The position numbers were made by a program, and so were the translations under genes. The notes under the pieces are model-generated. The model saw nothing but the letters and a program-made list of their open reading frames with translations. It was not told the origin of the DNA and did no database searches. 7,105 bases of DNA from Thermoplasmatota archaeon. Its GTDB lineage: Archaea; Thermoplasmatota; E2; DHVEG-1. The stretch is taken from NCBI GenBank assembly GCA_018824925.1, contig JAHJFH010000276.1:1-7105 (forward strand). The letters are read 5' to 3'. Positions 1-6,205 of this stretch are shown here, piece after piece. Positions within the stretch are counted from its first letter, which is position 1. The number at the start of each line of letters is the position of its first letter.

Positions 1-774
1 ACTGCTGTTGCTGATTTGGGGTGGTCTTTTTCAGCTTGGTCTGGTGATCTTACTGGTACTACGAATCCTGATACTATTGTTATGACCGGGGATAAATATG
101 TTACTGCGACATTCACACAAGATCAATATATACTTAATGTTACAATCAATGGTACTGGAAATGTAATGATTGACCCCATTCAACCAACATACACTTATGG
201 TACTATTGTCACTCTTACCGCAACAGCTTGTCCTTGGTGGCACTTCTCGCATTGGAGTGGAGATATTTCTGGTACAACTAATCCCATCACCATAATTATG
301 GATGATAACAAATATGTAACAGCTCATTTTGAAATAGATGAATACAGTCTTGATATAATTATTCAGGGTAATGGAACAGTAATAAAAGACCCTGATCAAA
401 TTATATACACTGCTGGAACTCTTATCAATTTGACTGCTTTACCAGATGAAGGGTGGAAATTTTTCGAATGGACTGGTGACCTAACTGGTTCCACAAACCC
501 AACCTACGTTGTCATGGATCAAAATAAAACAATAACTGCTCATTTTAGCAATGAATACCTTGTGGTAATCACCATCGAGGGCCAGGGCTCAGTTATTAAA
601 GACCCTGATCAACAAACCTATCCCTATGGGTCATCGGTTGAACTCACTGCAGTTCCAGCAGAAGGATGGGAATTCAGTCATTGGTCAGGAGACATAACGG
701 GATCAATTAACCCAATAAACCTTATCGTCGATGGTGATAAGCAAGTAACTGCGGTATTTTCTAGGGCGCCTGAT
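1..774 (+). repeat. In-frame tandem repeats of about 213-216 bases within the surface-protein gene
   Basis: The coding sequence is an array of three full modules and one cut module with a period of 71-72 codons. Nucleotide similarity survives in places: the 15-mer aaagaccctgatcaa occurs at 385-399 and again at 598-612, exactly 213 bases apart. Elsewhere the copies have diverged at both DNA and protein level. More copies probably lie upstream of the window edge. Confidence 0.8.
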
Positions 775-1155
775 ACAACTGCACCTATTGTTGATATAAC
801 AAAACCTGAAAACGCGATTTACATTTTAGATAATAAAATCTTGCCCTTCGCCGTACCCGTGTTCTTCCAGGGAATCACTATTGAGGTAGATGCCCAGGAT
901 AACGAATCTGGAGTTGCATATGTTGAGTTTTATATTGATGATGAGCTTGTAGATACGGATGTTGAAGCACCTTATTCCTATACATGGCGTGAATCTAGTG
1001 CTTCAAAAATGCGCCATAGTTTAAAGGTTATTGCGTATGATAATGCTGATAACAGTGCATTTGATGAATTAACGGTTTTAAAATGGCGATTTCATCCCGC
1101 ATTAATAGCAATATTCTTACTCATCGGGTTTATTTTATACCGTGGGGGAAGTTAA
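1..1155 (+). CDS. Surface-anchored repeat protein (InlB B-like repeats, Ig-like domain, C-terminal TM), 5' partial
   Basis: The reading frame is open from the first base, so the start lies outside the window; the TTG at 16 falls inside a repeat and is not a credible start. 384 residues are visible (codon 1 = base 1). Four copies of a roughly 72-residue module resemble the divergent InlB B-repeat family: a partial copy at 1-39, then about 42-110, 114-182 and 185-253. Their W-S/T-G-D motifs start at residues 13, 85, 157 and 228, followed by TNP/INP, a D-K turn and a terminal VTA.F or ITAHF strand. Residues about 262-360 form an Ig-like domain opening with TAPIVDITKPE and containing DNESGVAYVEFYIDDE. 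Residues 364-380 are a hydrophobic anchor, with a short YRGGS tail. This layout predicts an exported protein with its repeats outside the cell and its C-terminus in the membrane. The ligand is unknown, and adhesion or cell-surface structure is only inferred. The gene ends 43 bases before the tRNA on the opposite strand. Domain calls are fairly sure; function is not. Confidence 0.85.
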   Translation, partial: TAVADLGWSFSAWSGDLTGTTNPDTIVMTGDKYVTATFTQDQYILNVTINGTGNVMIDPIQPTYTYGTIVTLTATACPWWHFSHWSGDISGTTNPITIIMDDNKYVTAHFEIDEYSLDIIIQGNGTVIKDPDQIIYTAGTLINLTALPDEGWKFFEWTGDLTGSTNPTYVVMDQNKTITAHFSNEYLVVITIEGQGSVIKDPDQQTYPYGSSVELTAVPAEGWEFSHWSGDITGSINPINLIVDGDKQVTAVFSRAPDTTAPIVDITKPENAIYILDNKILPFAVPVFFQGITIEVDAQDNESGVAYVEFYIDDELVDTDVEAPYSYTWRESSASKMRHSLKVIAYDNADNSAFDELTVLKWRFHPALIAIFLLIGFILYRGGS

Positions 1156-1164
1156 TTACCTCAT

Positions 1165-1180
1165 CCACCCTTTTTTTAGT
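1165..1180 (+). terminator. Oligo-T terminator of the surface-protein gene
   Basis: A run of seven T residues (1171-1177) preceded by a short C-rich stretch lies 16 bases after the TAA stop. Archaeal RNA polymerase terminates at such T-runs without needing a strong hairpin. No clear stem is visible. The site separates the gene from the convergent tRNA and operon on the other strand. Confidence 0.6.
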
Positions 1181-1198
1181 ATTATAAATTAAATAGAG

Positions 1199-1283
1199 CG
1201 CCGAGGGGGAGATTTGAACTCCCGCGAGGAAAATCCCCACGAGCTCTCCAGGCTCGCGCCGTTCCGGGCTGGGCCACCTCGGC
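1199..1283 (-). tRNA. tRNA-Ser (anticodon GGA)
   Basis: On the minus strand an 85-base class II tRNA folds cleanly. The acceptor stem is GCCGAGG with CCTCGGC (3' strand at 1200-1206), and the discriminator is G at 1199. A GCC/GGC D stem is present. The anticodon stem CGAGC/GCTCG encloses loop CTGGAGA (1245-1251), giving anticodon GGA at 1247-1249. A long variable arm (GGGGA with TCCTC) is the serine-type feature, and the T arm is GGGAG-TTCAAAT-CTCCC. It decodes UCC and UCU codons. CCA is not encoded and there is no intron. It starts 36 bases downstream of the cbf5 stop on the same strand, so it could be cotranscribed with the operon or use a weak promoter in that gap (GTATAC near 1299-1304). 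Confidence 0.97.
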
Positions 1284-1319
1284 ATATAACAGGTTAAGGA
1301 ATGGGTATACGCTTCTCTT

Positions 1320-2330
1320 TTATGTTTTTTTCCAGACAGAAGGATATGTTCCCTTTTTCATTAAAACACGTGAGAGGGTTGCGCAAACACCTGTATCTCG
1401 CTGGATCATTTCCTCTGTTGACATTTCTGCATGCACAAGTGCAACCACCTCATTTTTAAGAGTAAAAACCGTAGCTGCATCACCCTTTTTTATTCCAGTG
1501 TCCAGCTCTACAATACCTGGTACAGCAAGATGTGCTCCGTGACATAACGCGTCAACAGCTGAATCCCTAATAATTATTGCAGGAAGATGTGAAAATAGAT
1601 ATTCCACGGGGTTAAGACAGGTTAATAGCTGAGATGGATTGTCATCCTCCTTCCAAAATGTATACGCATCTTTCAATGTCTGAAGTGTAAATGTGTTTTC
1701 CTCTGTTAAACACCCCACACGTGTCCGTCGAAGCTCTTCGAGATGGGCCCCTGTATGCAATGTTTTGCCAATATCGACACAGAGAGTTCTAATATATGTA
1801 CCAGCCTCACAACCAACTCGGAATAAGACATCTCGATCCATAATTTCTAGAATATCAATATAGTATATCTGTCGTTTCCGTCGAACACGTTTTACCGCTG
1901 ATCGAACGGGTGGAATTTGATTAATATCACCAACAAACTTATTCAAAGTTTTCGTAATTTTTTCTTCCGGTATGGTTTTATGAAGCTTCATGAGCGAAAT
2001 ATATTCTTTTCCAGCGGTGAGTAATACCTGCAATGCATTGGTGGATGAACCAAAAGCAATGGGTAGCACCCCCGATACAGCGGGGTCTAGGGTTCCACCA
2101 TGACCTGCTTTTTCTAGATTAAGGATGTTTTTAACCCATGCAACAACCTGATGTGAGGTTGGACCACATGGTTTATCAAGAATAACACAACCCTGCTGTA
2201 CAAGATTCGAGACACCAAGATCTTGTGGTGGTCGACCATAATGTGGATTGGTTGCAGCATTAATTTTAATCAACCGTTTTCTCGGCTGCAGGCAGGGTAA
2301 CTGATTTTTTTGCTGATTTTTACTCATCAT
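1320..2330 (-). CDS. cbf5: Cbf5/TruB-family pseudouridine synthase (H/ACA RNP catalytic subunit)
   Basis: 336 residues, normal for archaeal Cbf5. It isomerises uridine to pseudouridine in rRNA, guided by H/ACA RNAs together with Nop10, Gar1 and L7Ae, and archaeal Cbf5 can also form tRNA Psi55. The N-terminal strand carries the conserved LDKPCGPTSHQV (51-62). The catalytic motif GHGGTLDP (76-83) contains the predicted catalytic Asp82, followed by SGVLP. GKEY (107-110) and GTYIRTLCVDIG (177-188, with Arg181) are typical active-site segments, and IPPVRSAVKR (139-148) is a Cbf5 signature. A PUA domain spans about 249-325, and the tail GTYPSVWKK is characteristic of archaeal Cbf5. The start codon at 2330 lies inside the end of cmk, an 11-base overlap (8 if the second ATG at 2327 is used). 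An AGGA element sits nine bases upstream of the first ATG. It is the last protein gene of the operon. Confidence 0.96.
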   Translation of the reverse strand: MMSKNQQKNQLPCLQPRKRLIKINAATNPHYGRPPQDLGVSNLVQQGCVILDKPCGPTSHQVVAWVKNILNLEKAGHGGTLDPAVSGVLPIAFGSSTNALQVLLTAGKEYISLMKLHKTIPEEKITKTLNKFVGDINQIPPVRSAVKRVRRKRQIYYIDILEIMDRDVLFRVGCEAGTYIRTLCVDIGKTLHTGAHLEELRRTRVGCLTEENTFTLQTLKDAYTFWKEDDNPSQLLTCLNPVEYLFSHLPAIIIRDSAVDALCHGAHLAVPGIVELDTGIKKGDAATVFTLKNEVVALVHAEMSTEEMIQRDTGVCATLSRVLMKKGTYPSVWKKT

Positions 2331-2871
2331 AGTTAAGAGTCCTTAATATCTTATTTTTTTTTAGAATAATTTCTAGTATAGATTCAGGTGGTTTATCTGA
2401 GGAATCAATGATAATATCATAAATTGATGTGTCAGAGATGTCAATATGGTAGAATTCGTGATATCGTTGTTTTTCACTTTGTTCGCGTTTAAGCATTTCC
2501 TGTTTTCTAATTTCTACATCGTCGCCTTCTCGTTTAACGATACGTTCTGCTCGAGTTTGAACATCTGCAATAAGCAGAATTTTGATTGCGGGAATATTAT
2601 GCTGATGTGCAAGCCAACCAGCTAATCGTCCTTCAAGGATGACATTTCCTTTTCTCAGTATATGTAGTTGTTTTTCATCAAGTTGTTTATCGATCTCGGG
2701 GTGTTGCTCTGCAAAGGTACTGAATTCTGAAAGACTCATCTTATGTTCTTTTGCTAGACTACGAAATATTTCCCCGGTATAGACATAAGGTATCTTGTAG
2801 TGTTCATGTAAAAGTTGTGATATAGTAGTTTTGCCTGTTCCTGGAAGACCGCTAATGGTAATTGTTTTCAT
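2320..2871 (-). CDS. cmk: Cytidylate kinase (archaeal Cmk, AAA_18/P-loop NMP kinase)
   Basis: 183 residues, the usual size for the short archaeal CMP kinase, which phosphorylates CMP and dCMP with ATP in the cytoplasm. The P-loop GLPGTGKTT occupies residues 8-16. YTGEIFR (31-37) and EGRLAGW (80-86) are the conserved nucleotide-monophosphate segments of this family. RAERIVKREG (107-116) is the mobile lid with its arginines, and KREQSEKQRY (128-137) is the second arginine-rich segment. It lies nine bases after the DUF106 gene and overlaps the cbf5 start, as in many euryarchaeal gene clusters. An AGGA element lies just three bases before the ATG at 2871, unusually close, so translation may depend on coupling to the gene upstream. 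In many archaea an L34e gene lies before cmk and an L14e gene after it; neither is present here. An adenylate kinase reading is disfavoured because the EGRLAGW motif and the separate adkA gene nearby fit Cmk. Confidence 0.93.
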   Translation of the reverse strand: MKTITISGLPGTGKTTISQLLHEHYKIPYVYTGEIFRSLAKEHKMSLSEFSTFAEQHPEIDKQLDEKQLHILRKGNVILEGRLAGWLAHQHNIPAIKILLIADVQTRAERIVKREGDDVEIRKQEMLKREQSEKQRYHEFYHIDISDTSIYDIIIDSSDKPPESILEIILKKNKILRTLNYDE

Positions 2872-2880
2872 TTGTCCTAA

Positions 2881-3537
2881 TTATTTTAATGAGAATTTAA
2901 ATGATTTCCTAAAGTTTTGCCACCTTTCGGTCCATGTGAAATATTTGAGTCCCTGTCGTATTACCTGACCAACTACCATAGAAAAGAGTAGATAGAGCAG
3001 GAACCAATTGGACATTATACCAATAGCGCGACCAAATAATGATACACCTTCTGCCCAGGGTACTGTGAAATAGAAATATCGTAAGTTGCCAAGATAGTAG
3101 GTTAGCCACATGAAGATAGGTGCGATGAATAAAAAAAGGAAAAACATAGGTTTAAACATACCACCTGATGATTTTGTAGTCATTTGCATGATTTGTGGTT
3201 GCATTTTCATGAGTTTGTTTACCCGGTTAGTGTTTCCCTCTCTTCGAGCTTTTGATAGTTCTTTTTGAAACGCTCTACTGGTTTCTTGTGCTTTTCCCAT
3301 TGCTTTCCAGTCGGTAAACAAATTAGTGAAAAATGATGAAAGAAACACAACGATAATTCCCGCTAAAAATATCGTTAGAAGCGGATATTGTCCATTGAAC
3401 CCAATAAGCGGTGCAAATACTGCATTAAGAGAAACAGCGATAACATTTCGTATGTTTGGGTCACCGAAAACAAAAAGCATGGCAAACATTAGAATCATTA
3501 GCAGGAGAAGTTGACTTGTTTGAGCCTTATCATTCAT
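2881..3537 (-). CDS. DUF106 membrane insertase-like protein (EMC3/TMCO1/Ylp1, Oxa1 superfamily)
   Basis: The family is the archaeal YidC-like group (Methanocaldococcus MJ0480 type), related to EMC3, Get1 and TMCO1, and is thought to help insert membrane proteins. From the ATG at 3537 it has 218 residues. Hydrophobic segments lie at about 10-24, 51-73, 127-149 and 165-194. A charged, helical stretch (about 77-119, DWKAMGKAQE then KELSKARREG) forms the predicted cytoplasmic coiled coil. The segment after it is methionine-rich (MKMQPQIMQM), like the flexible Met-rich regions of membrane-targeting proteins. The tail is basic. An in-frame GTG at 3546 overlaps the adkA stop and would add three residues; I prefer the ATG because that GTG is itself part of a GTGAT Shine-Dalgarno core four bases before the ATG. 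It sits directly after adkA, near secY, which supports a role in membrane protein biogenesis. Its client proteins are not known from sequence. Confidence 0.9.
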   Translation of the reverse strand: MNDKAQTSQLLLLMILMFAMLFVFGDPNIRNVIAVSLNAVFAPLIGFNGQYPLLTIFLAGIIVVFLSSFFTNLFTDWKAMGKAQETSRAFQKELSKARREGNTNRVNKLMKMQPQIMQMTTKSSGGMFKPMFFLFLFIAPIFMWLTYYLGNLRYFYFTVPWAEGVSLFGRAIGIMSNWFLLYLLFSMVVGQVIRQGLKYFTWTERWQNFRKSFKFSLK

Positions 3538-3546
3538 GGATATCAC
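3538..3546 (-). promoter_or_regulatory. Shine-Dalgarno core GTGAT that decides the DUF106 start
   Basis: On the minus strand GTGAT (3546-3542) followed by ATCC precedes the ATG at 3537. GTGAT matches the 5' part of the archaeal consensus GGAGGTGAT. The same bases contain the TGA stop of adkA and an alternative GTG start, so termination of adkA and initiation of the next gene are probably coupled. Confidence 0.55.
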
Positions 3547-4094
3547 GGTTTAACTACAGGGGTTGCTTGGGCTACCGCATCATCGATAGCATTATCATGA
3601 TTGAATACGATTTTAACGGTCGCTCCCGTTAATGTTGCATATGCCATCGCTGTGGCCCTGTTTATTTGTTGGTGTTCATTTATTTGTTCGATAGTGTCTG
3701 GATCACGGTTTCTGGTAGTGTCTTTTGCTCGGCGGTTATAGATTTCTTCAGGGCTTGCTTCAACAATGACGATTGATGTAGGGTTAAGTCGTTTAATTAC
3801 CCATTCAGGTAATCCCGGCATGTAACCTTGAGGTGTTTTTATTGTACAATGGGTGTCGAGAATAACATTGCCCATTTTTGCGACTTCTTCTGCGCTTCGT
3901 ATCTGCAAATCTCGTTGCTGTTCAAGGGTTAGTTTTCGCATTTCGTCTCGATTATTTACCATATTGCGTTTTTGTGCAATGTCGATCATTACAGTACCAA
4001 AGGTGACAAAGTCGATTTTGATACCTTCGGCTGCACGTTTCATTACCGTGGTTTTACCGACTCCTGGGATGCCTGTGACAACTATTACTCCCAT
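3543..4094 (-). CDS. adkA: Archaeal adenylate kinase (AdkA type)
   Basis: 183 residues, within the usual range for the archaeal AdkA family, which is distinct in sequence from bacterial Adk. It catalyses ATP + AMP = 2 ADP in the cytoplasm. The P-loop GIPGVGKTT is at residues 8-16. FGTVM (32-36) belongs to the AMP-binding region, and DTHCTIKTPQGYMPGLP (80-96) is the strongly diagnostic AdkA motif. Arginines at 121-122 and in RNRD (128-131) fit the lid and phosphate contacts. The ATG at 4094 lies 18 bases after the secY stop and has GGAGAG about 10-14 bases upstream, a good but slightly distant ribosome binding site. The secY-adkA-DUF106 order is the standard euryarchaeal one. The C-terminus (VVKP) overlaps the translation start region of the DUF106 gene. 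Confidence 0.95.
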   Translation of the reverse strand: MGVIVVTGIPGVGKTTVMKRAAEGIKIDFVTFGTVMIDIAQKRNMVNNRDEMRKLTLEQQRDLQIRSAEEVAKMGNVILDTHCTIKTPQGYMPGLPEWVIKRLNPTSIVIVEASPEEIYNRRAKDTTRNRDPDTIEQINEHQQINRATAMAYATLTGATVKIVFNHDNAIDDAVAQATPVVKP

Positions 4095-4112
4095 GAATGT
4101 TCTCTCTCCACA

Positions 4113-5660
4113 CTACTCGTTTCCGAAGAATCCACGTAGAACAGGATGCATTTCCATTGCTTGTTCTTTGGCAATCTGTTCATACATGTTAATCATTATA
4201 CCAACCGTTAACAAAACACCTGTTCCACTTGCGTTACCAATAGTACCTACAGCATCAGCAAATCCTGCAAGAGCTCCTACTGCTGCACCCCCGATAATGG
4301 TAACTACAGGAATATATCTTTCTAAGACCCTTCCCAAAACACGGGGATCCCGTCGGAAACCGGGGATCTGCATACCGGAGTTCTGTATTTGTCTAGCGAC
4401 AGCACGTGGTCCCATATCAGTGGTTTCAATCCAAAATTTCGCAAAGAGGATTGATCCAAATATCATAACGGATAAATAGATGATAACTTTGAGTGCGTAC
4501 TGCCAAGGAGCGTGCCCTCCAGGTATTCCACCTGATAGAATAGGCATTAACCATCCGTTAATACCGTTGAGGTTTGAGAGATACCATGCTCCACCCATAA
4601 CTGGTTGGGTTGAACCTGCAGTAGTATCATACCCTCCGATCCACCATTGTTTACCAACAAGGGGAAGATTACTCAGAGTAGGATGCGTATAAAATAAAAG
4701 AGCAAACATATTGATGTTTGCGAGTAATGCTGCCATAAGTATAACAGGAATATTTGATGCATAAATAAGGCGAATAGGATAACGTCCTCGAGCACCACGT
4801 ACACGGCCATGTGCAAGAGGTAATTCAATTCTGGAGGATTCAGTATATACTACGATAAAAAATATCGCTAATGTACCTATGAGGGGCACTATTGCATTCT
4901 GAAATCCTTGATGTCCAATAAAAAGCATTTGAAATCCACCATCGACCATTTCTCCAAGGGACATTTGTGAGGTTAGATAATATGAACCTGGTATGACCCC
5001 CGCTGGAGGATTTGAAATACTATATGGTAAAGATGATTGCGTTGGTATCCAGTTGAAAAGCCCGGTAAAGATTGCTTGTGAAACACCTGCGGCTATGAAT
5101 AGTGAGATACCTGAACCGATTCCCCATTTTGAGATCAATTCATCCATAAGAAATACAAGAAATGATCCAATGAACAGTTGAGTTATGATGATGGTACTTG
5201 CGAGTCCACCACCAACCATTCCTATTAATTCAGGGCTAGGGCTTAGATAGCCATAGACCTGGGGAATTGCTTCAACAAGGATCATAACTATTACGAGGAC
5301 TTTTTGAGTTCCTTGGTAGATTGCTTTGTCTTCTTTCTTGGTGAGATCGAGGTTAATTATTTTTGCACCAACGAATAATTGTAGAATAATGGATGCGGTA
5401 ACGATTGGTCCTATTCCAAGGTGTACTATTGATCCGGATGCTCCGGCCATGATCGCACGAAATCCAGCAAACATATCAAGAACTGTTCCGCTAACACCAT
5501 AGATTAATATGTTAGTGAGGATAAAATAGATAATAAGACAGAGTGCGGTCCAAATGATTTTTGTTCTGAAATTAACATGTCCTTCTGGTTTTGATACTGC
5601 GGGCCAGCGTTCGATTAGTGGTTTTAGTACATAAAGCCGGCTTTTTTTCTCTTCTGCCAT
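4113..5660 (-). CDS. secY: Protein translocase subunit SecY (Sec61 alpha)
   Basis: The pore-forming subunit of the SecYE-beta translocon in the cytoplasmic membrane. At 515 residues it is long for an archaeal SecY. Ten membrane segments are visible at roughly 33-54, 73-98, 118-140, 152-175, 183-203, 254-273, 301-323, 390-410, 449-469 and 474-494. The stretch GASGSIVHLGIGPIVTAS (73-90) follows the plug region, and KWGIGSGISLFIA (178-190) is the TM5 signature. The cytoplasmic C4 loop carries RGARGRYPIRLIY (288-300) and C5 carries QIPGFRRDPR (431-440), where ribosomes dock. Extra length comes from outward-facing loops: 204-253 between TM5 and TM6, and especially 324-389 between TM7 and TM8, rich in Gly, Trp and Pro. 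The ATG at 5660 follows the uL15 stop by eight bases, with AGGG as a weak ribosome binding site overlapping that stop. Confidence 0.97.
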   Translation of the reverse strand: MAEEKKSRLYVLKPLIERWPAVSKPEGHVNFRTKIIWTALCLIIYFILTNILIYGVSGTVLDMFAGFRAIMAGASGSIVHLGIGPIVTASIILQLFVGAKIINLDLTKKEDKAIYQGTQKVLVIVMILVEAIPQVYGYLSPSPELIGMVGGGLASTIIITQLFIGSFLVFLMDELISKWGIGSGISLFIAAGVSQAIFTGLFNWIPTQSSLPYSISNPPAGVIPGSYYLTSQMSLGEMVDGGFQMLFIGHQGFQNAIVPLIGTLAIFFIVVYTESSRIELPLAHGRVRGARGRYPIRLIYASNIPVILMAALLANINMFALLFYTHPTLSNLPLVGKQWWIGGYDTTAGSTQPVMGGAWYLSNLNGINGWLMPILSGGIPGGHAPWQYALKVIIYLSVMIFGSILFAKFWIETTDMGPRAVARQIQNSGMQIPGFRRDPRVLGRVLERYIPVVTIIGGAAVGALAGFADAVGTIGNASGTGVLLTVGIMINMYEQIAKEQAMEMHPVLRGFFGNE

Positions 5661-5668
5661 AATAAACC

Positions 5669-6064
5669 CTATTCTTCTATGGTTACTTCGCCACCGTGAG
5701 CTTGTATTTTTTCAATGGCTTTCTCTGATGCTTCGGCAACTTTAACGGTAATGGTTGCATTAATGCTACCACCGCCAAGAAGTTTGGTATATCCTTCTTT
5801 GGTTAAATCAATGCTTTTTTGTTTAGGATATTTTTCTTCTAATTGGCCAACATTGATCGTCACGGTTTTTTCTTTTTTTAATGCATGGCGGGTGAATCCA
5901 TGTCGTCCAAAGTGATCGGGCATATATTTTTGCATGTACATGGTGCGATGTTTACCGAGTCCTGCATTGCCTCTTCCGCCACGGAGCCCGGCGCCACGTC
6001 CACCTTTTTTTCCGCGTCCATGAGTCATTGATCCTCTGAATTTTTTTGTTTTGGTTCGTGCCAC
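5669..6064 (-). CDS. rpl15: Large ribosomal subunit protein uL15 (L15)
   Basis: 131 residues, somewhat short compared with many archaeal uL15 proteins but complete. The N-terminus TKKFRGSMTHGRGKKGGRGAG and the following Gly/Arg-rich stretch to GKHR (residue 40) form the rRNA-threading extension. HFGRHGFTRH (51-60) is the archaeal/eukaryotic-type segment. The globular C-terminal half ends in EKAIEKIQAHGGEV (114-127), typical of the family. The start is a GTG at 6064, supported by a GTGAT Shine-Dalgarno core five bases upstream and by the conserved MARTKTKKFRG start. It is the first gene of the operon here. Normally uS5 and uL30 lie directly upstream; instead there is an intergenic region with a promoter-like site and then the methyltransferase gene. 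Confidence 0.96.
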   Translation of the reverse strand: MARTKTKKFRGSMTHGRGKKGGRGAGLRGGRGNAGLGKHRTMYMQKYMPDHFGRHGFTRHALKKEKTVTINVGQLEEKYPKQKSIDLTKEGYTKLLGGGSINATITVKVAEASEKAIEKIQAHGGEVTIEE

Positions 6065-6079
6065 AACTAATCACTTTCC
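6065..6079 (-). promoter_or_regulatory. Ribosome binding site supporting the uL15 GTG start
   Basis: On the minus strand GGAAAGTGAT occupies 6079-6070, with its GTGAT core (6074-6070) five bases before the GTG start. It complements the 3' end of archaeal 16S rRNA and selects a non-ATG start where no nearby in-frame ATG fits the conserved N-terminus. Confidence 0.6.
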
Positions 6080-6103
6080 ATATATTATTTATTCTTATTA
6101 GGT

Positions 6104-6139
6104 CGAAAGCAGATATTGTAATATATTATTATACTTTCG
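6104..6139. repeat. CGAAAG/CTTTCG dyad bracketing the operon TATA box
   Basis: CGAAAG at 6104-6109 and CTTTCG at 6134-6139 are perfect six-base inverted copies with 24 bases between them. They lie on either side of the predicted TATA box, one coinciding with the BRE-like element and the other near the expected transcription start. This could be an operator or a chance dyad. Confidence 0.35.
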
Positions 6140-6140
6140 G
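6117..6140 (-). promoter_or_regulatory. Predicted TATA/BRE promoter of the uL15–secY–adkA–cbf5 operon
   Basis: Minus-strand reading gives CCGAAAG (6140-6134, BRE-like, purine then A-rich) followed by TATAATAATATATT (6133-6120). Initiation about 25 bases downstream would fall near 6095-6100 and leave a leader of about 30-35 bases containing the uL15 ribosome binding site. A second TATA-like hexamer, TTATAA, at about 6147-6152 is an alternative. The region is AT-rich, so the assignment rests on position and the BRE-like flank. Confidence 0.5.
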
Positions 6141-6205
6141 ATAAGCCTTATAAGTTGATATGTGTGGAATTCGGTAATCAGATAGGTATTTTTATTGTTT
6201 TATAT

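Noticed and set aside
31..399. Minus-strand open frame of 122 codons opposite the surface-protein gene
   Set aside because: It mirrors the repeat-coding strand, has a low-complexity, Cys/Ile-rich translation with no recognisable domain, and lies antisense to a well-supported gene.
1156..1319. tRNA-Ser as an integration (att) site next to the surface-protein gene
   Set aside because: No duplicated tRNA 3' end, integrase or other mobile gene is visible in the window, so adjacency alone is not evidence.
2909..3109. Minus-strand open frame of 66 codons within the DUF106 gene
   Set aside because: It is an out-of-frame shadow of the DUF106 coding sequence on the same strand.
3853..4479. Plus-strand open frame of 208 codons
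   Set aside because: It is antisense to adkA and secY, both of which have clear family motifs; its translation shows no domain.
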